Assembly (NCBI RefSeq): GCF_000169095.1
Contig: NZ_AAVU01000030.1
Location: forward strand, 23,339 to 87,338
Reading direction: 5' to 3'
DNA: 64,000 bases
Source: Lyngbya sp. PCC 8106
GTDB taxonomy: Bacteria > Cyanobacteriota > Cyanobacteriia > Cyanobacteriales > Microcoleaceae
Part shown: positions 1-10,071 of the stretch, one piece after another
Numbering within the stretch: position 1 is the stretch's first letter
Layout of the letters: every line of letters begins with the position of its first letter
The notes under the pieces: model-generated
What the model saw: only the letters and a program-made list of their open reading frames with translations
What the model was told of the DNA's origin: nothing
Databases searched by the model: none
Program-made: the position numbers and the translations under genes

Positions 1-93
1 AATTTAACTGCAATTGATCCAATTTTAGAGTGGCATTTTCTGGGGGTGACGATCAATGATGAAAGCGTATTCCCAAAAATATATCGTAAATAA
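1..93 (+). CDS. Possible C-terminal end of a gene entering from the left edge
   Basis: Frame 1 is open from the first base to a TAA at 91-93, giving 30 residues that include LEWHFLGVT. It would overlap the 3' end of convergent crtR by about 40 bases. No family is recognised. It may be only an open shadow of the crtR 3' end, because nothing upstream is visible. Confidence 0.2.
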   Translation, partial: NLTAIDPILEWHFLGVTINDESVFPKIYRK

Positions 94-925
94 AACCTCG
101 AAAATCTTTTCCTTGTAGCAACCCCAACGTTTGAGGCGAACCCTTAGAATCGAGTAAGGGTTTCATTTTCTCATAAGCAGGCTTGTATTGATACCAGGGA
201 ATAGACGGCCACAAATGATGAATGAGATGATAATTCTGACCCAAGATTAAAAGGTTAAGAATTGCACTCGGGTAAACTCTGGCATTCTTCCAGCGATTAC
301 GTTCTTCAAAGGGACGATGGGGTAAGTAATCAAAAAATAACCCTAACGCTAGACCGACAACCAATGCAGGGGAGAACCAATAGTTGAGAATGTAATCTGT
401 AAAGCCATAATAGAATGAACAGCCAACAATGCTAAACACAAACAACCGACTCAAAAACCATTCTAAAAGCTCATATTTTCGCCACAGTCGTCGTTTGAAG
501 AAAAACACCTCATGGTAAAAGAAACGAGCGGCGATTAACCACAAAGGCCCACCTGTGGAAACAAAATGATCAGGGTCATTGTCTGGATCATTAACATGAG
601 CATGATGTTGTATGTGAACCCGTGTAAATACTGGAAAGGCAAAACCTAGCATGAGCGCACTTCCATGTCCCAAGATGGCATTAACAATCCGATGACGATG
701 CGCTGAATTATGAGAAGCATCGTGAATTACTGTTCCTGCCAAGTGCAGAGCAAGCACGTTAATGAAAAAACAGCACCAACCGACCCAGTTCCAACACCAA
801 TATCCGATCACGGAAGTCGTTACTAAACCTACTGAACCAAGAAACATCAGTAGCGTTACATTGAAGCCCCCCTCAGGGATAAGAAACTCCTTGGGAGCCG
901 TCAGTGCCTTCGCGGCCTCCGACAT
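53..925 (-). CDS. crtR: Beta-carotene hydroxylase (fatty-acid-desaturase superfamily)
   Basis: This is a membrane di-iron oxygenase that hydroxylates beta-ionone rings, making zeaxanthin from beta-carotene and feeding myxoxanthophyll synthesis in cyanobacterial membranes. The three histidine clusters of the superfamily are visible: HDASH near residue 68, HIQHH near 104, and NYHLIHHLWPS near the C-terminus. Hydrophobic spans lie around residues 25-65 and 160-195. The 290-residue length and the motif set fit CrtR better than acyl-lipid desaturases, which are longer. I chose the ATG at 925 because an AGGAGT lies about 11 bases upstream. A GTG at 937 sits directly on that motif and is less likely. 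Confidence 0.88.
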   Translation of the reverse strand: MSEAAKALTAPKEFLIPEGGFNVTLLMFLGSVGLVTTSVIGYWCWNWVGWCCFFINVLALHLAGTVIHDASHNSAHRHRIVNAILGHGSALMLGFAFPVFTRVHIQHHAHVNDPDNDPDHFVSTGGPLWLIAARFFYHEVFFFKRRLWRKYELLEWFLSRLFVFSIVGCSFYYGFTDYILNYWFSPALVVGLALGLFFDYLPHRPFEERNRWKNARVYPSAILNLLILGQNYHLIHHLWPSIPWYQYKPAYEKMKPLLDSKGSPQTLGLLQGKDFRGFIYDIFLGIRFHH

Positions 926-1068
926 TACTTTTCGCACTCCTTATTCTGTCACACCACTGTATTTTATGAGACAAAGCCACAAACTGTAAAGTTTCGTGAC
1001 AAATATGAATCTCATCTTAACCTGTTGAAAACCAACTTTAAATTTACCCGAAGAAGGAGAAAAATTCC

Positions 1069-1911
1069 ATGTCCTCTCGTTTAAAGTCTCAGTCTTACCT
1101 CTGTTCCAATGTACACCGAATCCTCAGTTTGTCCGTGAGTGTTTTGATTTTATTGGGTTTTGGTTCGTCAGCCCAAGCTAGACCTGACTGGACAGGAGGA
1201 GGTCGTACACCGGGGTGGTTCCCTCAACAAAATGATAATCGCCGCGATATCGATGTTCCGCCACCGGAAACAAACAACACAGAAACAGAACCTCCTCAAG
1301 ACCAAAGTTCTCAATCCCCAGACTCAACTAACAATTCTCCAATTCCGGTCGAGGAAATTGAAACCGAAACCGCAACTGAACCTCGGTTTAGATGTGAAGT
1401 CATTGGCGGAGAGTATACCGTCATGTACTATCCAGTCAGTCAAGACAATCAAGGCTTTGCTTGGGCTGTTCCCGGTGAAATGGGAGGCGGTTGGACACCT
1501 GATCGTCGCTGTAACGAAATCAGTCGCCGTCTGGAGTCCTATCGACCAGATGGACTATATGAATTGCTCACCGGGCTTGAAAACGGCTATAACGTCATTT
1601 GTGCGACAACCGAAGATGTGCCGAACTGTCGAATTGTGTTAACGGTACCGACTGAAGAAAACCCGCAATTGGTACGCGATCGCATTTTCCAAAACCTTGT
1701 TGTTGCCGATAGCGGTAGCGCCACCCAAGCCGTCTATACCCTCACTGACGAAAACAGTACAGGTGATATTATTCAAGGAATATTCCGAGGGGGTACAGGT
1801 CGCAACTCCACTCAACGGAATCGCTCCCGAGGCATTAACCTCAAACCCTTTCTCGCCCCAGAAGATCGAGGAACTGGCACCCAATTACAGTTACCCAATT
1901 CCAATCAATAG
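1069..1911 (+). CDS. Secreted COP23-domain protein
   Basis: This 280-residue protein starts with a clear Sec signal peptide: basic start, hydrophobic stretch around residues 20-32, and SAQA just before the mature part. A low-complexity Pro/Thr/Asn/Glu/Gln-rich linker follows (about 50-100). Residues 105-230 match the COP23 family, named after the circadian oscillating protein COP23 of Cyanothece RF-1. Four cysteines are visible in it (RFRCEV, RRCNE, VICAT, NCRIV). The start is supported by AAGGAGA eight bases upstream of the ATG. The molecular role of the family is unknown. It is probably periplasmic or membrane-attached. No operon partner is evident, since pyk starts 300 bases later after repeat-rich DNA. 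Confidence 0.8.
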   Translation: MSSRLKSQSYLCSNVHRILSLSVSVLILLGFGSSAQARPDWTGGGRTPGWFPQQNDNRRDIDVPPPETNNTETEPPQDQSSQSPDSTNNSPIPVEEIETETATEPRFRCEVIGGEYTVMYYPVSQDNQGFAWAVPGEMGGGWTPDRRCNEISRRLESYRPDGLYELLTGLENGYNVICATTEDVPNCRIVLTVPTEENPQLVRDRIFQNLVVADSGSATQAVYTLTDENSTGDIIQGIFRGGTGRNSTQRNRSRGINLKPFLAPEDRGTGTQLQLPNSNQ

Positions 1912-2208
1912 GGCGAAGTGCGGTGAGTGCAGCCCAAACTTGTCACCCTGCGGTTCTCGGTAAGACTGAGTTTGTCAGAGAGTGAACAGTCAAAAGTCAA
2001 AAGTGAAAAAATTGAGAACGGTGTGCAGTGTATTACTCAAACACACTGACAAACACACTGATAACTGTAAACTGAAAAAACTGGTGAGCTAGTCCGGTCT
2101 TGGTGGTTTCCATCAAGGAGGAACTTTGCAAGAGAGCGAAGTTCGCGATCGTAGCAACTAGCGAACCCAAAGGGTCACTGAATAACTGATAACTGTTCAC
2201 TGAAAAAG
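1912..2208. repeat. Repeat-rich spacer between the COP23 gene and pyk
   Basis: This 297-base spacer contains heptamer-like tandem units (AGTCAAAAGTCAAAAGTGAA around 1988; ACTGATAACTG around 2040 and 2180). It also carries pieces shared in inverted orientation with the 26.5-26.7 kb spacer: AAGTGCGGTGAGT at 1916-1928 equals the complement of 26604-26616, and CGGTCTTG at 2095-2102 equals the complement of 26590-26597. It resembles the short interspersed repeats common between cyanobacterial genes. No gene is seen. Confidence 0.6.
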
Positions 2209-3954
2209 ATGCACCGAACCAAAATTGTCGCCACTATTGGCCCTGCAACCCAGCAGCCAGATGTTCTACGCGCCTTGATCGAAGCAGGTGCTACCACTCT
2301 CCGACTCAACTTTTCTCATGGCACCCATGAAGATCACCAACGTAGTATTCGGATGATTCGGCAAATTTCCTTTGAACTGAATCAACCGGTTGGCATTCTT
2401 CAAGATCTTCAAGGCCCAAAAATTCGTTTAGGTAAATTTGAAAACGGTTCTATTGTCCTCAAGCGAGACGATCCCTTCATTCTCACGTCACGTCAGTTAC
2501 CGGGAACCCAAGAAATCTCCTCTGTGACCTACGAACCTCTGGCTGAGGAAGTTCCTGAAGGTGCAGACATTTTGCTCGATGATGGCAAAGTCGAAATGAA
2601 GGTGGAAAAAATTGACCGCAAAGCCAAAGAACTTCACTGTCGGGTTGTCGTTGGCGGGCCGCTCTCCAATAGCAAAGGCGTTAATTTTCCGGGTGTTTAT
2701 TTATCGATTAAAGCCTTAACGGACAAAGATCGTAAGGATTTGATGTTCGGCCTCGATCAAGGGGTTGATTGGGTTGCCCTCAGCTTTGTACGAAATCCTC
2801 AAGATATTTTAGAAATCAAAGAACTGATCGCTAGTGCCGGAAAAAATGTTCCTGTGGTTGCCAAAATCGAGAAACACGAAGCGATTGAACAAATGGAGGA
2901 AATCCTGACCCTCTGTAATGGTGTGATGGTCGCTCGGGGCGATTTAGGGGTGGAACTCCCGGCTGAAGATGTTCCGATCTTACAAAAACGGTTAATTGTG
3001 ACGGCGAACCGCATAGGAATTCCGGTGATTACGGCCACTCAAATGTTAGACAGTATGGTGGGGAATCCCCGGCCAACTCGGGCGGAGATTTCTGATGTTG
3101 CCAACGCAATTTTAGATGGTACTGATGCAGTCATGCTTTCTAATGAAACGGCGGTGGGTAAATATCCGGTCGAAGCAGTGGCTACAATGGCTCGAATTGC
3201 TCGCCGAATTGAAAAAGAAGGGATTACGCGCAATATTTCTACTGTTGCTGATACTGGCCGCTCTGTTCCGAATGCGATTTCGGCGGCTGTTGCTCAGATT
3301 GCCCAACAACTGGATGCAGGGGCAATTATGACTTTAACGAAAACCGGGGCAACGGCTCGAAATGTTTCCAAGTTTCGCCCGGCCACTCCTATTTTAGCCG
3401 TGACGCCTCACGTGGAGGTAGCAAGACAGTTGAGCTTGGTTTGGGGGGTGAAGCCGTTATTGGTCTTGGATTTGTCTTCGACAGATCAAACGTTTCAGTC
3501 TGCGGTTAATGTCGCTCGGGAAAATCATTTACTTTCTGATGGGGATTTGGTCGTGACAACAGCCGGGACTCTACAAGGGGTTCCGGGTTCGACGGATTTG
3601 GTCAAGGTTGAAGTGGTTAATGCTTTGCTCGGCAAAGGAACGGCTGTGGGTCAGGGTTCGGTAACGGGACGGGCCAGAGTCGCACAAGAGGTGTCGCAAC
3701 TAAATGATTTTAGTGCGGGTGATATTTTGGTTGTTCATCAAACCAATGCGGAGTTTGTCGAGTTGATTCGTAAAGCTTCGGGTATTGTGACGGAAGTTGA
3801 TAGTTTAACGTCTCATGCGGCGGTGATTGGTTTGCGTTTGGGTATTCCGGTGATTATTGGGGTGAAGAATGCCACTGATGTGATTCGCAATGGCACAATT
3901 TTAACTTTGGATATGCAACGGGGTTGGGTATATTCGGGGGCGACGAGAGGGTAA
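2209..3954 (+). CDS. pyk: Pyruvate kinase with C-terminal PEP-utilizer-like domain
   Basis: Cytosolic glycolytic enzyme: phosphoenolpyruvate + ADP to pyruvate + ATP. The N-terminal TKIVATIGPA and LNFSHG, the PVVAKIEKHEA segment with the active-site lysine, and the MVARGDLGVELP signature are all present, followed by the MLDSM region. At 581 residues it is about 100 longer than the minimal enzyme. The extra C-terminus (about 480-581) has the TSHAA...GIPVIIGV pattern of the mobile PEP-utilizing (phosphohistidine-like) domain, an extension also known in Bacillus and other cyanobacterial pyruvate kinases. No clear ribosome binding site precedes the ATG at 2209, but the TKIVATIGP start is typical. 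Confidence 0.95.
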   Translation: MHRTKIVATIGPATQQPDVLRALIEAGATTLRLNFSHGTHEDHQRSIRMIRQISFELNQPVGILQDLQGPKIRLGKFENGSIVLKRDDPFILTSRQLPGTQEISSVTYEPLAEEVPEGADILLDDGKVEMKVEKIDRKAKELHCRVVVGGPLSNSKGVNFPGVYLSIKALTDKDRKDLMFGLDQGVDWVALSFVRNPQDILEIKELIASAGKNVPVVAKIEKHEAIEQMEEILTLCNGVMVARGDLGVELPAEDVPILQKRLIVTANRIGIPVITATQMLDSMVGNPRPTRAEISDVANAILDGTDAVMLSNETAVGKYPVEAVATMARIARRIEKEGITRNISTVADTGRSVPNAISAAVAQIAQQLDAGAIMTLTKTGATARNVSKFRPATPILAVTPHVEVARQLSLVWGVKPLLVLDLSSTDQTFQSAVNVARENHLLSDGDLVVTTAGTLQGVPGSTDLVKVEVVNALLGKGTAVGQGSVTGRARVAQEVSQLNDFSAGDILVVHQTNAEFVELIRKASGIVTEVDSLTSHAAVIGLRLGIPVIIGVKNATDVIRNGTILTLDMQRGWVYSGATRG

Positions 3955-5070
3955 ATCAGAGAACAGAGAACAGGAGACAGGGGACAGTCAAAAGAACTGA
4001 TAATGGGTCACTGTAAACTGTCTCCCAACTCCTGCACTCTTGTCGGCTGATGGTGTACAGAGTATTTCTGTTCTACAAAACCTGTACAAAACGTCGCATT
4101 ACAACACTTTTGCACTGTTTGCTTCCTGTTTCAAACCAGGACTGTCGGCAGCACCCTGTCCACAGGCTGAAAATCGGCTGGAACCCAACCTATTATTGAG
4201 TTTTCAATCACAACTTTGGATCTCTACTCCACTATTTTCAGGAAATTTAAAACTGATGGCTTTACTCAGTTACCTTTTTACAGGCTGCCCACTAGACAAG
4301 AATTCTCTGGGATGTCAAGCCTTAAATGCTTTAATCGCTTGGTTTTCGCGTTTTTTGATTGTATCACATTCAGAAAATACCTTGAAGCCACTCAAAGTAA
4401 CGCAAATCGTATACTAGATTACATCTCTACAAAAAAATACACCCTACCGTTGATCGCAGAGTGTATTGAAGCCTTGCACTTCGGAGCATTTAGATCCATC
4501 CACTCTTACATACGTCTCAACAAGGGGGACTTATGCAGTTACCGCAGAAATCACTCAAGTTACTCTGAATACAACTTGCGTATCCGAGAGATTTTCAACT
4601 CTAAAGATCTAACTCCTCAATTGATCAATGTCTAAATTATGAAAATTAACCCAACTTTTTCACATTTCAACTGTTAAGGGAGAGGAGAAACAACAGTCTT
4701 GATTTCTTGAAAATTGAGAGTAAACTCAAGGAGTTGAGTCGATTTTTGATTCAATAATAAGTATTTCAGATGAGATCCTGGTGAGGAGGATGCAATACAT
4801 AGATGAGGTCTTGAGTGATTTTTTGTATAAAATTATACTTTTTTACTGTTTAGATTTATGAACCATAGCTTTCTCTTAACCTTATGTTGAGAAAACTTGG
4901 ATAATATAAATATCTAAACTTAGAAAAAAATTGAATTGACTCACAGATTGAATAATTTAATCAATCAAAGTTTGAATCTCAACTTTTAATTTATAATAGG
5001 TTAATGAAATTAATTAATTCAAATCAAAAACTACATAAGTTGGTTTAATAAATAATTTTAGGCAAAAATT
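3955..5070. other. 1.1-kb intergenic region without a convincing gene
   Basis: The start (3958-3995) has GAACAGAGAACAGGAGACAG-type short repeats. Two overlapping open frames (about 4040-4417 and 4216-4635) begin at TTG codons without ribosome binding sites, and neither resembles a known protein. An 11-codon ORF at 4533 follows AAGGGGGACTT and could be a leader peptide or chance. From 4640 to 5070 the DNA is very AT-rich, as expected for a promoter or leader of the kinase gene at 5071. Confidence 0.5.
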
Positions 5071-8000
5071 ATGTTTTTTTTTCCTCAGCGTCTTAAACGA
5101 ACTTGGTTAAATTCCCATTGGTTATCAATATTAGTAGGATTGAACTTTAGCGTCATCGCAATTTTTCTGGGGCGACAAGTTCAGATACGTGAACACAAAT
5201 ATCTTCAAGCGTTCATTCAATCAGATTCTCAGGGGATAGAAACCGCTTTTACCAATCAGTTGAACGATAAAATATCTTCCCTCGAACGGATGGGAGATCG
5301 CTGGATACTCTGGGGAGACAAAGACCAAAATCTATGGCAAATAGACACTTACAGTTATCTAGACTCTAATCCTTATATCCTCGCTCTCGGACGTATTAAT
5401 CCAAACTCTCAAGTGCAATGGGTGATCCCCACGATAGAAACTCAGAATATTACTCGTTCACATGAGAAGATCAAACATTCTCAAAAACGGGTGATTACTC
5501 AGTCTGAAGTGTTTAATCAAACTCAAATTAGTGATCTGATTGAACTCAACTACTTCAACCCAAAATTAAATGATGGATTACTCATCTATGTTCCTTTGAT
5601 CAAAGATCAAGAATTTCAAGGTTGGTTAGTAGCATTGATTCATGTGAATACTTTATTTGAAACCTTGCTCCAAAAACTCGCCACTGTCCATGATTATCAT
5701 ATTTTTCTAATCGAAGGACAAGATAAAATATACCAAACCCATTCACTCGAAACAAATCAGTCTATTTCTCCCCAACAAGTTCTCCACAGCCAAACTATTC
5801 CCGTTGAAATCGCTGGAGCATCGTGGCAACTCAAAATCATACCGACTTCCAAACTCCTATCACAATATCATTCTAACCTACCAACTGTGATTATTTACGG
5901 GGGATTATTGATTTCGGGATTGTTGGGGTTGATGGTGTACTTGCTGCAAGGTAGAACGCGACAGCTTGAGCATATCCAACTGCTGAACCGATCACTACGG
6001 ACTTTGAGCGAGTGCAATCAAGTCTTAGTGCGGGCGACGACAAAACAAGAACTCTTGAAAGAAATTTGTCAGATTCTTGTTAAGATTGGTGGCTTTCAAC
6101 GGGTACGAGTCGGGTTTGTACAAGAGGATCGCAATATTCTCTGTTGGGTGGCTGAGGATGGTCTAGAGAAATTCTCTTATTTGGGGAGTTGTCAAACCCG
6201 GCTGAATGATGCCGAGACATCGACTACAACTGTCCTCCAAACTGGAGTTTATAATGTTGTCCTGCTTAACTCTAGCAAAGAAGATTCAACTGACCCGAAA
6301 AAGACTTATATTGCTAGCTTTCCTCTGTTCAAGCTGAATGAAAGTGACGGTTATATTTTAACAGAAAACCATTCATCATCAATACATAGAGATATTTTGG
6401 GGGTGTTGGTACTCGAATCTACTCAAAAAGAAGCATTTGACGAAGCAGAAATTCCCTTACTTCAGGAACTCGCCTCCGATCTTGCTTATGGAATTAACAC
6501 CCTACAAACCCGTCGTGCTAGACAAGAAAGTGAGGAAAAATTTCGCCAAATTGCTGAAAATATTGGGGATGTCTTTTTTGTGCGTTCTCTACATCCGCCT
6601 CAAGTTCTTTATGTTAACCCCATATACGAAAAAATTTGGGAACAGAGTTGTCAGGAACTCTACCAAAAACATGATGCTTGGCTTGATGCAGTACATCCTG
6701 ATGATCGTGAATTTCTTGTAGAACAACTCAACCCTTCTCTAAATTCCGGTGAATTGGTTGTAGAATATCGGATTATTCAATCAACAGGTGATATTCGTTG
6801 GATTTTGTCAAAAGCGTTTCCCCTTTACAATGAACAAGATGAGGTTTATCGAACTATTGAGATTGCTAGTGATATTACAAATCGTAAACAAGCAGAAGAA
6901 CAATTGAGTAAGCTTTCAGAACGCTTGCAGTTGGCACTCAGATCGGGAAATATTGGTATTTGGGAATGGGATATTGTCAATAATATCTTGACTTGGGATC
7001 AGCGAATGTATGAACTTTACGGCGTTAAACCGTCAGATTTTGAGGGAGTTTATCAAGCCTGGCAACAAGGATTACACCCGGAAGATCGAGAGCGCTCAGA
7101 GTGGATTTGTCAACAAGCTTTGCAAGGGAAAAGGGAATATAATACAGAGCTTAGAGTTGTGCATCCTGATGGTTCGATTCACTATCTGAAAGCTGATGCT
7201 ATTGTTCAACGCGATGAAGCTGATGAACCTATAGGAGTGGTGGGAATAAACTATGATATTACTGAGCGCAAACAAACAGAAATTAAGCTCAAAGAACAAA
7301 AGGAACTGCTGCAAAGTATTTTTGATAATATTCCGGTGATGATCGCTTTGATGGATAGTCAGAGAAATTTTATTTGGGTTAACCCGGAATGGGAAAAAGT
7401 TTCCGGTTATAAGTTTGAAGAAACTCATCATTTTGATGTCTGGGGGGATGCTTTTCCTGATCCAAAATACCGTCAATATATTGCAGAAAAGTTGCAAACT
7501 GAACCGGGAAGTTGGGTTGATGTTAAAGTCCGAGTTCGAGATGGAAAAGTGACTGATCAAATTTGGATTAATATCTTCCTTTCTGACGGAAAAATCATGG
7601 GAATTGGTCAGGATATTACAGACCGCAAACGAGAGGATAAAAAACTCCGTGAAAGTGAAGAACGGTTGCGGAAAGTCTTAGAAAATATGACGGTGATGTT
7701 GGATGCGTTTGATCAGCATGGGAATATTATTGTTTGGAATAAAGCCTGTGAACAGGTGACTGGATATACAGCGGCTGAAATGATTAATAATCCCGAGGCT
7801 TTGGTTTGGTTATATCCGAATTCTGAGTATCGTCAAAACATGATCAATCATTGGCAGAAAAGAGGGGATAATTATTATGACTGGGAATGGAATTTGACCG
7901 CGAAAGATGGAAGTGTTAAAACCATTAGCTGGACGAATGTTTCTGATGTGTATCCGGTTCCAGGTTGGGCAACTTGGGGAGTGGGAATAGATGTGACTGA

Positions 8001-10071
8001 GCGTAAATACCAGGAAGAAAAACAACGTCTTTTATATGAAATCAATCAAGCGATGACCGGGGCTGAGGATTTGGATTCAGCCCTAGAAATTGCCTTATCA
8101 TTTATCTGTGAATCGATTGATTGGGATTTTGCAGAAGCTTGGATACCGGATATAGAACAGCAATCTCTAGAACTTTGTTCTCATTTTTACAGCAACAGTT
8201 TTAATTTTGAAGACTTTTTCTTGGGAAGTATCAAGACAAAGTTTAGCCCCAATGAAGGAGTGCCGGGGCGAGTTTTTATGACTCAGAAACCGGAATGGTT
8301 AACTCCGATTTCCCAACAACTCGATTCGGTTTATTTACGAAAAGATTTAGCGAAGTTAGTTCAACTAGAAACGGCTTTAGCTATTCCGATTCAGTTAGAA
8401 ACTCAGGTTGTGGCTATTTTTGTTTTCTATTGTCGAGAATTTCGGGAGCAAGATCACTATCTAATTGAGTTAGTTTGTTCTTTAGGAGAGCAACTGGCTT
8501 TGACGCTTCAGCGACGACGGATTGAACAAGAAGTACGAGAGGTTAACCAACACCTTGAAGAACGGGTAAAAGCCCGCACTGCGGCTCTCGAACTCACCAA
8601 CCAAGCCCTTAAACAATCTAAAGCGAATGCTGATGCAGCAAATCTGGCTAAAAGTAAATTTCTCGCCCAGATGAGTCACGAATTGCGAACACCTTTGAAT
8701 GGGATTTTGGGCTATACTCAAATTCTCCAACGAGATCAAACATTAACCGAACAACAGCAACAAAGTTTAGAGATTATTTATAAATGTGGTAATCATCTCT
8801 TAGATTTGATTAATGATATTTTAGACTTGGCAAAAATTGAAGCTCAAAAGATGGATTTATATCCGAATACGCTCAAGCTAAAAGCTTTTTTGGATGAGAT
8901 TGCTGTGATTATTCATCCGAGAGCCACAGGAAAAGGATTAACTTGGACATATTTCACTGATCCTCAGCTTTCTAATTTATTTTGTTTAGTTGATTCAAAA
9001 AGACTCCGACAAATTTTACTAAATCTCTTGAGTAATGCGGTTAAATTTACGGACACAGGTGAGGTTATACTTGAGGTAGAGGTAATTTCCCCTTTTACGA
9101 ATTCCAATCCTTATGTTACACTCAGGTTTAAAGTTAAAGACACAGGAATTGGGATTCCCTCTGAAAAAATTGAAAGTTTGTTTCAGCCCTTTGAACAAGG
9201 TACGGAAGCGTACAAACAATCAGAAGGAACGGGTTTGGGTTTAACCATTACTCAAAAACTTTTAGAAATGATGGGAGCGAAACTAGAGGTTGAGAGCCAA
9301 TACAATCAAGGGAGTTTGTTTAGGTTTGATCTTCAGTTACCAATTGTAGAAGGGGTTGATTTCCCTAACGGCGAGGCGAGTGAATCGTCTGAAACGATAG
9401 TTGGAATTGTAGGGGCGTCTCCTCAAGTTCTAGTTATCGATGATCGATTAGAAAATTGTCTGTTTTTGCAGGATTTTCTCTCCTCGATTGGATTTAGAGT
9501 AGAGATAGCCAATAATGGTAAAGTGGGTTTAGAGAAAATCGAGTTACTCTATCCTGATTTAGATTTAATTATTACTGATTTGGTCATGCCAGAAATGAGA
9601 GGGCTAGAGATGATTGCTAAGATTCGCGAAAATCCTGTCTATAAAAACCTTAAAATTATTGTTGCCTCAGCCAGTGTGTTTATCACTGATCAAGCCCTGT
9701 GTTTTGAAGCCGGAGGAGATGCGTTTCTGATCAAACCAATTAATAGCCATGACTTGTTAAAAAAATTGGATGAATTACTGACAATACAATGGATTTATGC
9801 AGAGGAAGATGATTCTCAATCGGTCTTGGCAGAATCAACTCAGTCCAGTGGTGAACTTCCCGTGAATATCGATGATCTATTACTCGAAAATTTATATGAG
9901 TTAGCCTTAGACGGAAAAATTAAACAAATTAAACAACAAGCTCTAAACCTCAAACAAGTTGACCCAAGCCATGCTTCCTTTGCAGAAATTTTGCTAGAAC
10001 TTGCGAATAATTTTCAAGAAAAAGAAATTTGTAATCTGCTCGAAAAATATCGGAGTAAAAACAATGAATAA
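5071..10071 (+). CDS. Hybrid sensor histidine kinase (CHASE-GAF-4xPAS-GAF-HisKA-HATPase-REC)
   Basis: A 1666-residue membrane receptor kinase. Transmembrane segments at about 16-34 and 271-292 bracket a CHASE-like extracytoplasmic sensor. Inside the cell follow a GAF domain (about 315-475), four PAS repeats (about 488-985) each ending in D(I/V)T(N/E/D)RK-type motifs, a second GAF (about 990-1150), a coiled coil, and the kinase core. The H-box is MSHELRTPLNG with His1203, and DTGIGI and GTGLGL are the ATP-lid motifs. A C-terminal receiver carries ITDLVMPE with Asp1503, followed by about 90 helical residues. It probably autophosphorylates and passes phosphate through its receiver. Its 3' end overlaps the next gene by 8 bases (10064-10071), so the downstream REC-GGDEF-EAL protein is the likely partner. 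The ligand is unknown. Confidence 0.88.
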   Translation: MFFFPQRLKRTWLNSHWLSILVGLNFSVIAIFLGRQVQIREHKYLQAFIQSDSQGIETAFTNQLNDKISSLERMGDRWILWGDKDQNLWQIDTYSYLDSNPYILALGRINPNSQVQWVIPTIETQNITRSHEKIKHSQKRVITQSEVFNQTQISDLIELNYFNPKLNDGLLIYVPLIKDQEFQGWLVALIHVNTLFETLLQKLATVHDYHIFLIEGQDKIYQTHSLETNQSISPQQVLHSQTIPVEIAGASWQLKIIPTSKLLSQYHSNLPTVIIYGGLLISGLLGLMVYLLQGRTRQLEHIQLLNRSLRTLSECNQVLVRATTKQELLKEICQILVKIGGFQRVRVGFVQEDRNILCWVAEDGLEKFSYLGSCQTRLNDAETSTTTVLQTGVYNVVLLNSSKEDSTDPKKTYIASFPLFKLNESDGYILTENHSSSIHRDILGVLVLESTQKEAFDEAEIPLLQELASDLAYGINTLQTRRARQESEEKFRQIAENIGDVFFVRSLHPPQVLYVNPIYEKIWEQSCQELYQKHDAWLDAVHPDDREFLVEQLNPSLNSGELVVEYRIIQSTGDIRWILSKAFPLYNEQDEVYRTIEIASDITNRKQAEEQLSKLSERLQLALRSGNIGIWEWDIVNNILTWDQRMYELYGVKPSDFEGVYQAWQQGLHPEDRERSEWICQQALQGKREYNTELRVVHPDGSIHYLKADAIVQRDEADEPIGVVGINYDITERKQTEIKLKEQKELLQSIFDNIPVMIALMDSQRNFIWVNPEWEKVSGYKFEETHHFDVWGDAFPDPKYRQYIAEKLQTEPGSWVDVKVRVRDGKVTDQIWINIFLSDGKIMGIGQDITDRKREDKKLRESEERLRKVLENMTVMLDAFDQHGNIIVWNKACEQVTGYTAAEMINNPEALVWLYPNSEYRQNMINHWQKRGDNYYDWEWNLTAKDGSVKTISWTNVSDVYPVPGWATWGVGIDVTERKYQEEKQRLLYEINQAMTGAEDLDSALEIALSFICESIDWDFAEAWIPDIEQQSLELCSHFYSNSFNFEDFFLGSIKTKFSPNEGVPGRVFMTQKPEWLTPISQQLDSVYLRKDLAKLVQLETALAIPIQLETQVVAIFVFYCREFREQDHYLIELVCSLGEQLALTLQRRRIEQEVREVNQHLEERVKARTAALELTNQALKQSKANADAANLAKSKFLAQMSHELRTPLNGILGYTQILQRDQTLTEQQQQSLEIIYKCGNHLLDLINDILDLAKIEAQKMDLYPNTLKLKAFLDEIAVIIHPRATGKGLTWTYFTDPQLSNLFCLVDSKRLRQILLNLLSNAVKFTDTGEVILEVEVISPFTNSNPYVTLRFKVKDTGIGIPSEKIESLFQPFEQGTEAYKQSEGTGLGLTITQKLLEMMGAKLEVESQYNQGSLFRFDLQLPIVEGVDFPNGEASESSETIVGIVGASPQVLVIDDRLENCLFLQDFLSSIGFRVEIANNGKVGLEKIELLYPDLDLIITDLVMPEMRGLEMIAKIRENPVYKNLKIIVASASVFITDQALCFEAGGDAFLIKPINSHDLLKKLDELLTIQWIYAEEDDSQSVLAESTQSSGELPVNIDDLLLENLYELALDGKIKQIKQQALNLKQVDPSHASFAEILLELANNFQEKEICNLLEKYRSKNNE

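Noticed and set aside
762..989. 75-codon plus-strand frame antisense to crtR
   Set aside because: It lies inside a well-supported gene on the other strand. It is a shadow.
4040..4635. Two overlapping open frames of 125 and 139 codons after pyk
   Set aside because: Both start at TTG without a ribosome binding site, overlap each other in different frames and resemble no family.
5071..5120. Run of nine T at the start of the hybrid kinase as a programmed slippage site
   Set aside because: The frame is already open from the ATG through the run, and an alternative frame adds nothing meaningful.
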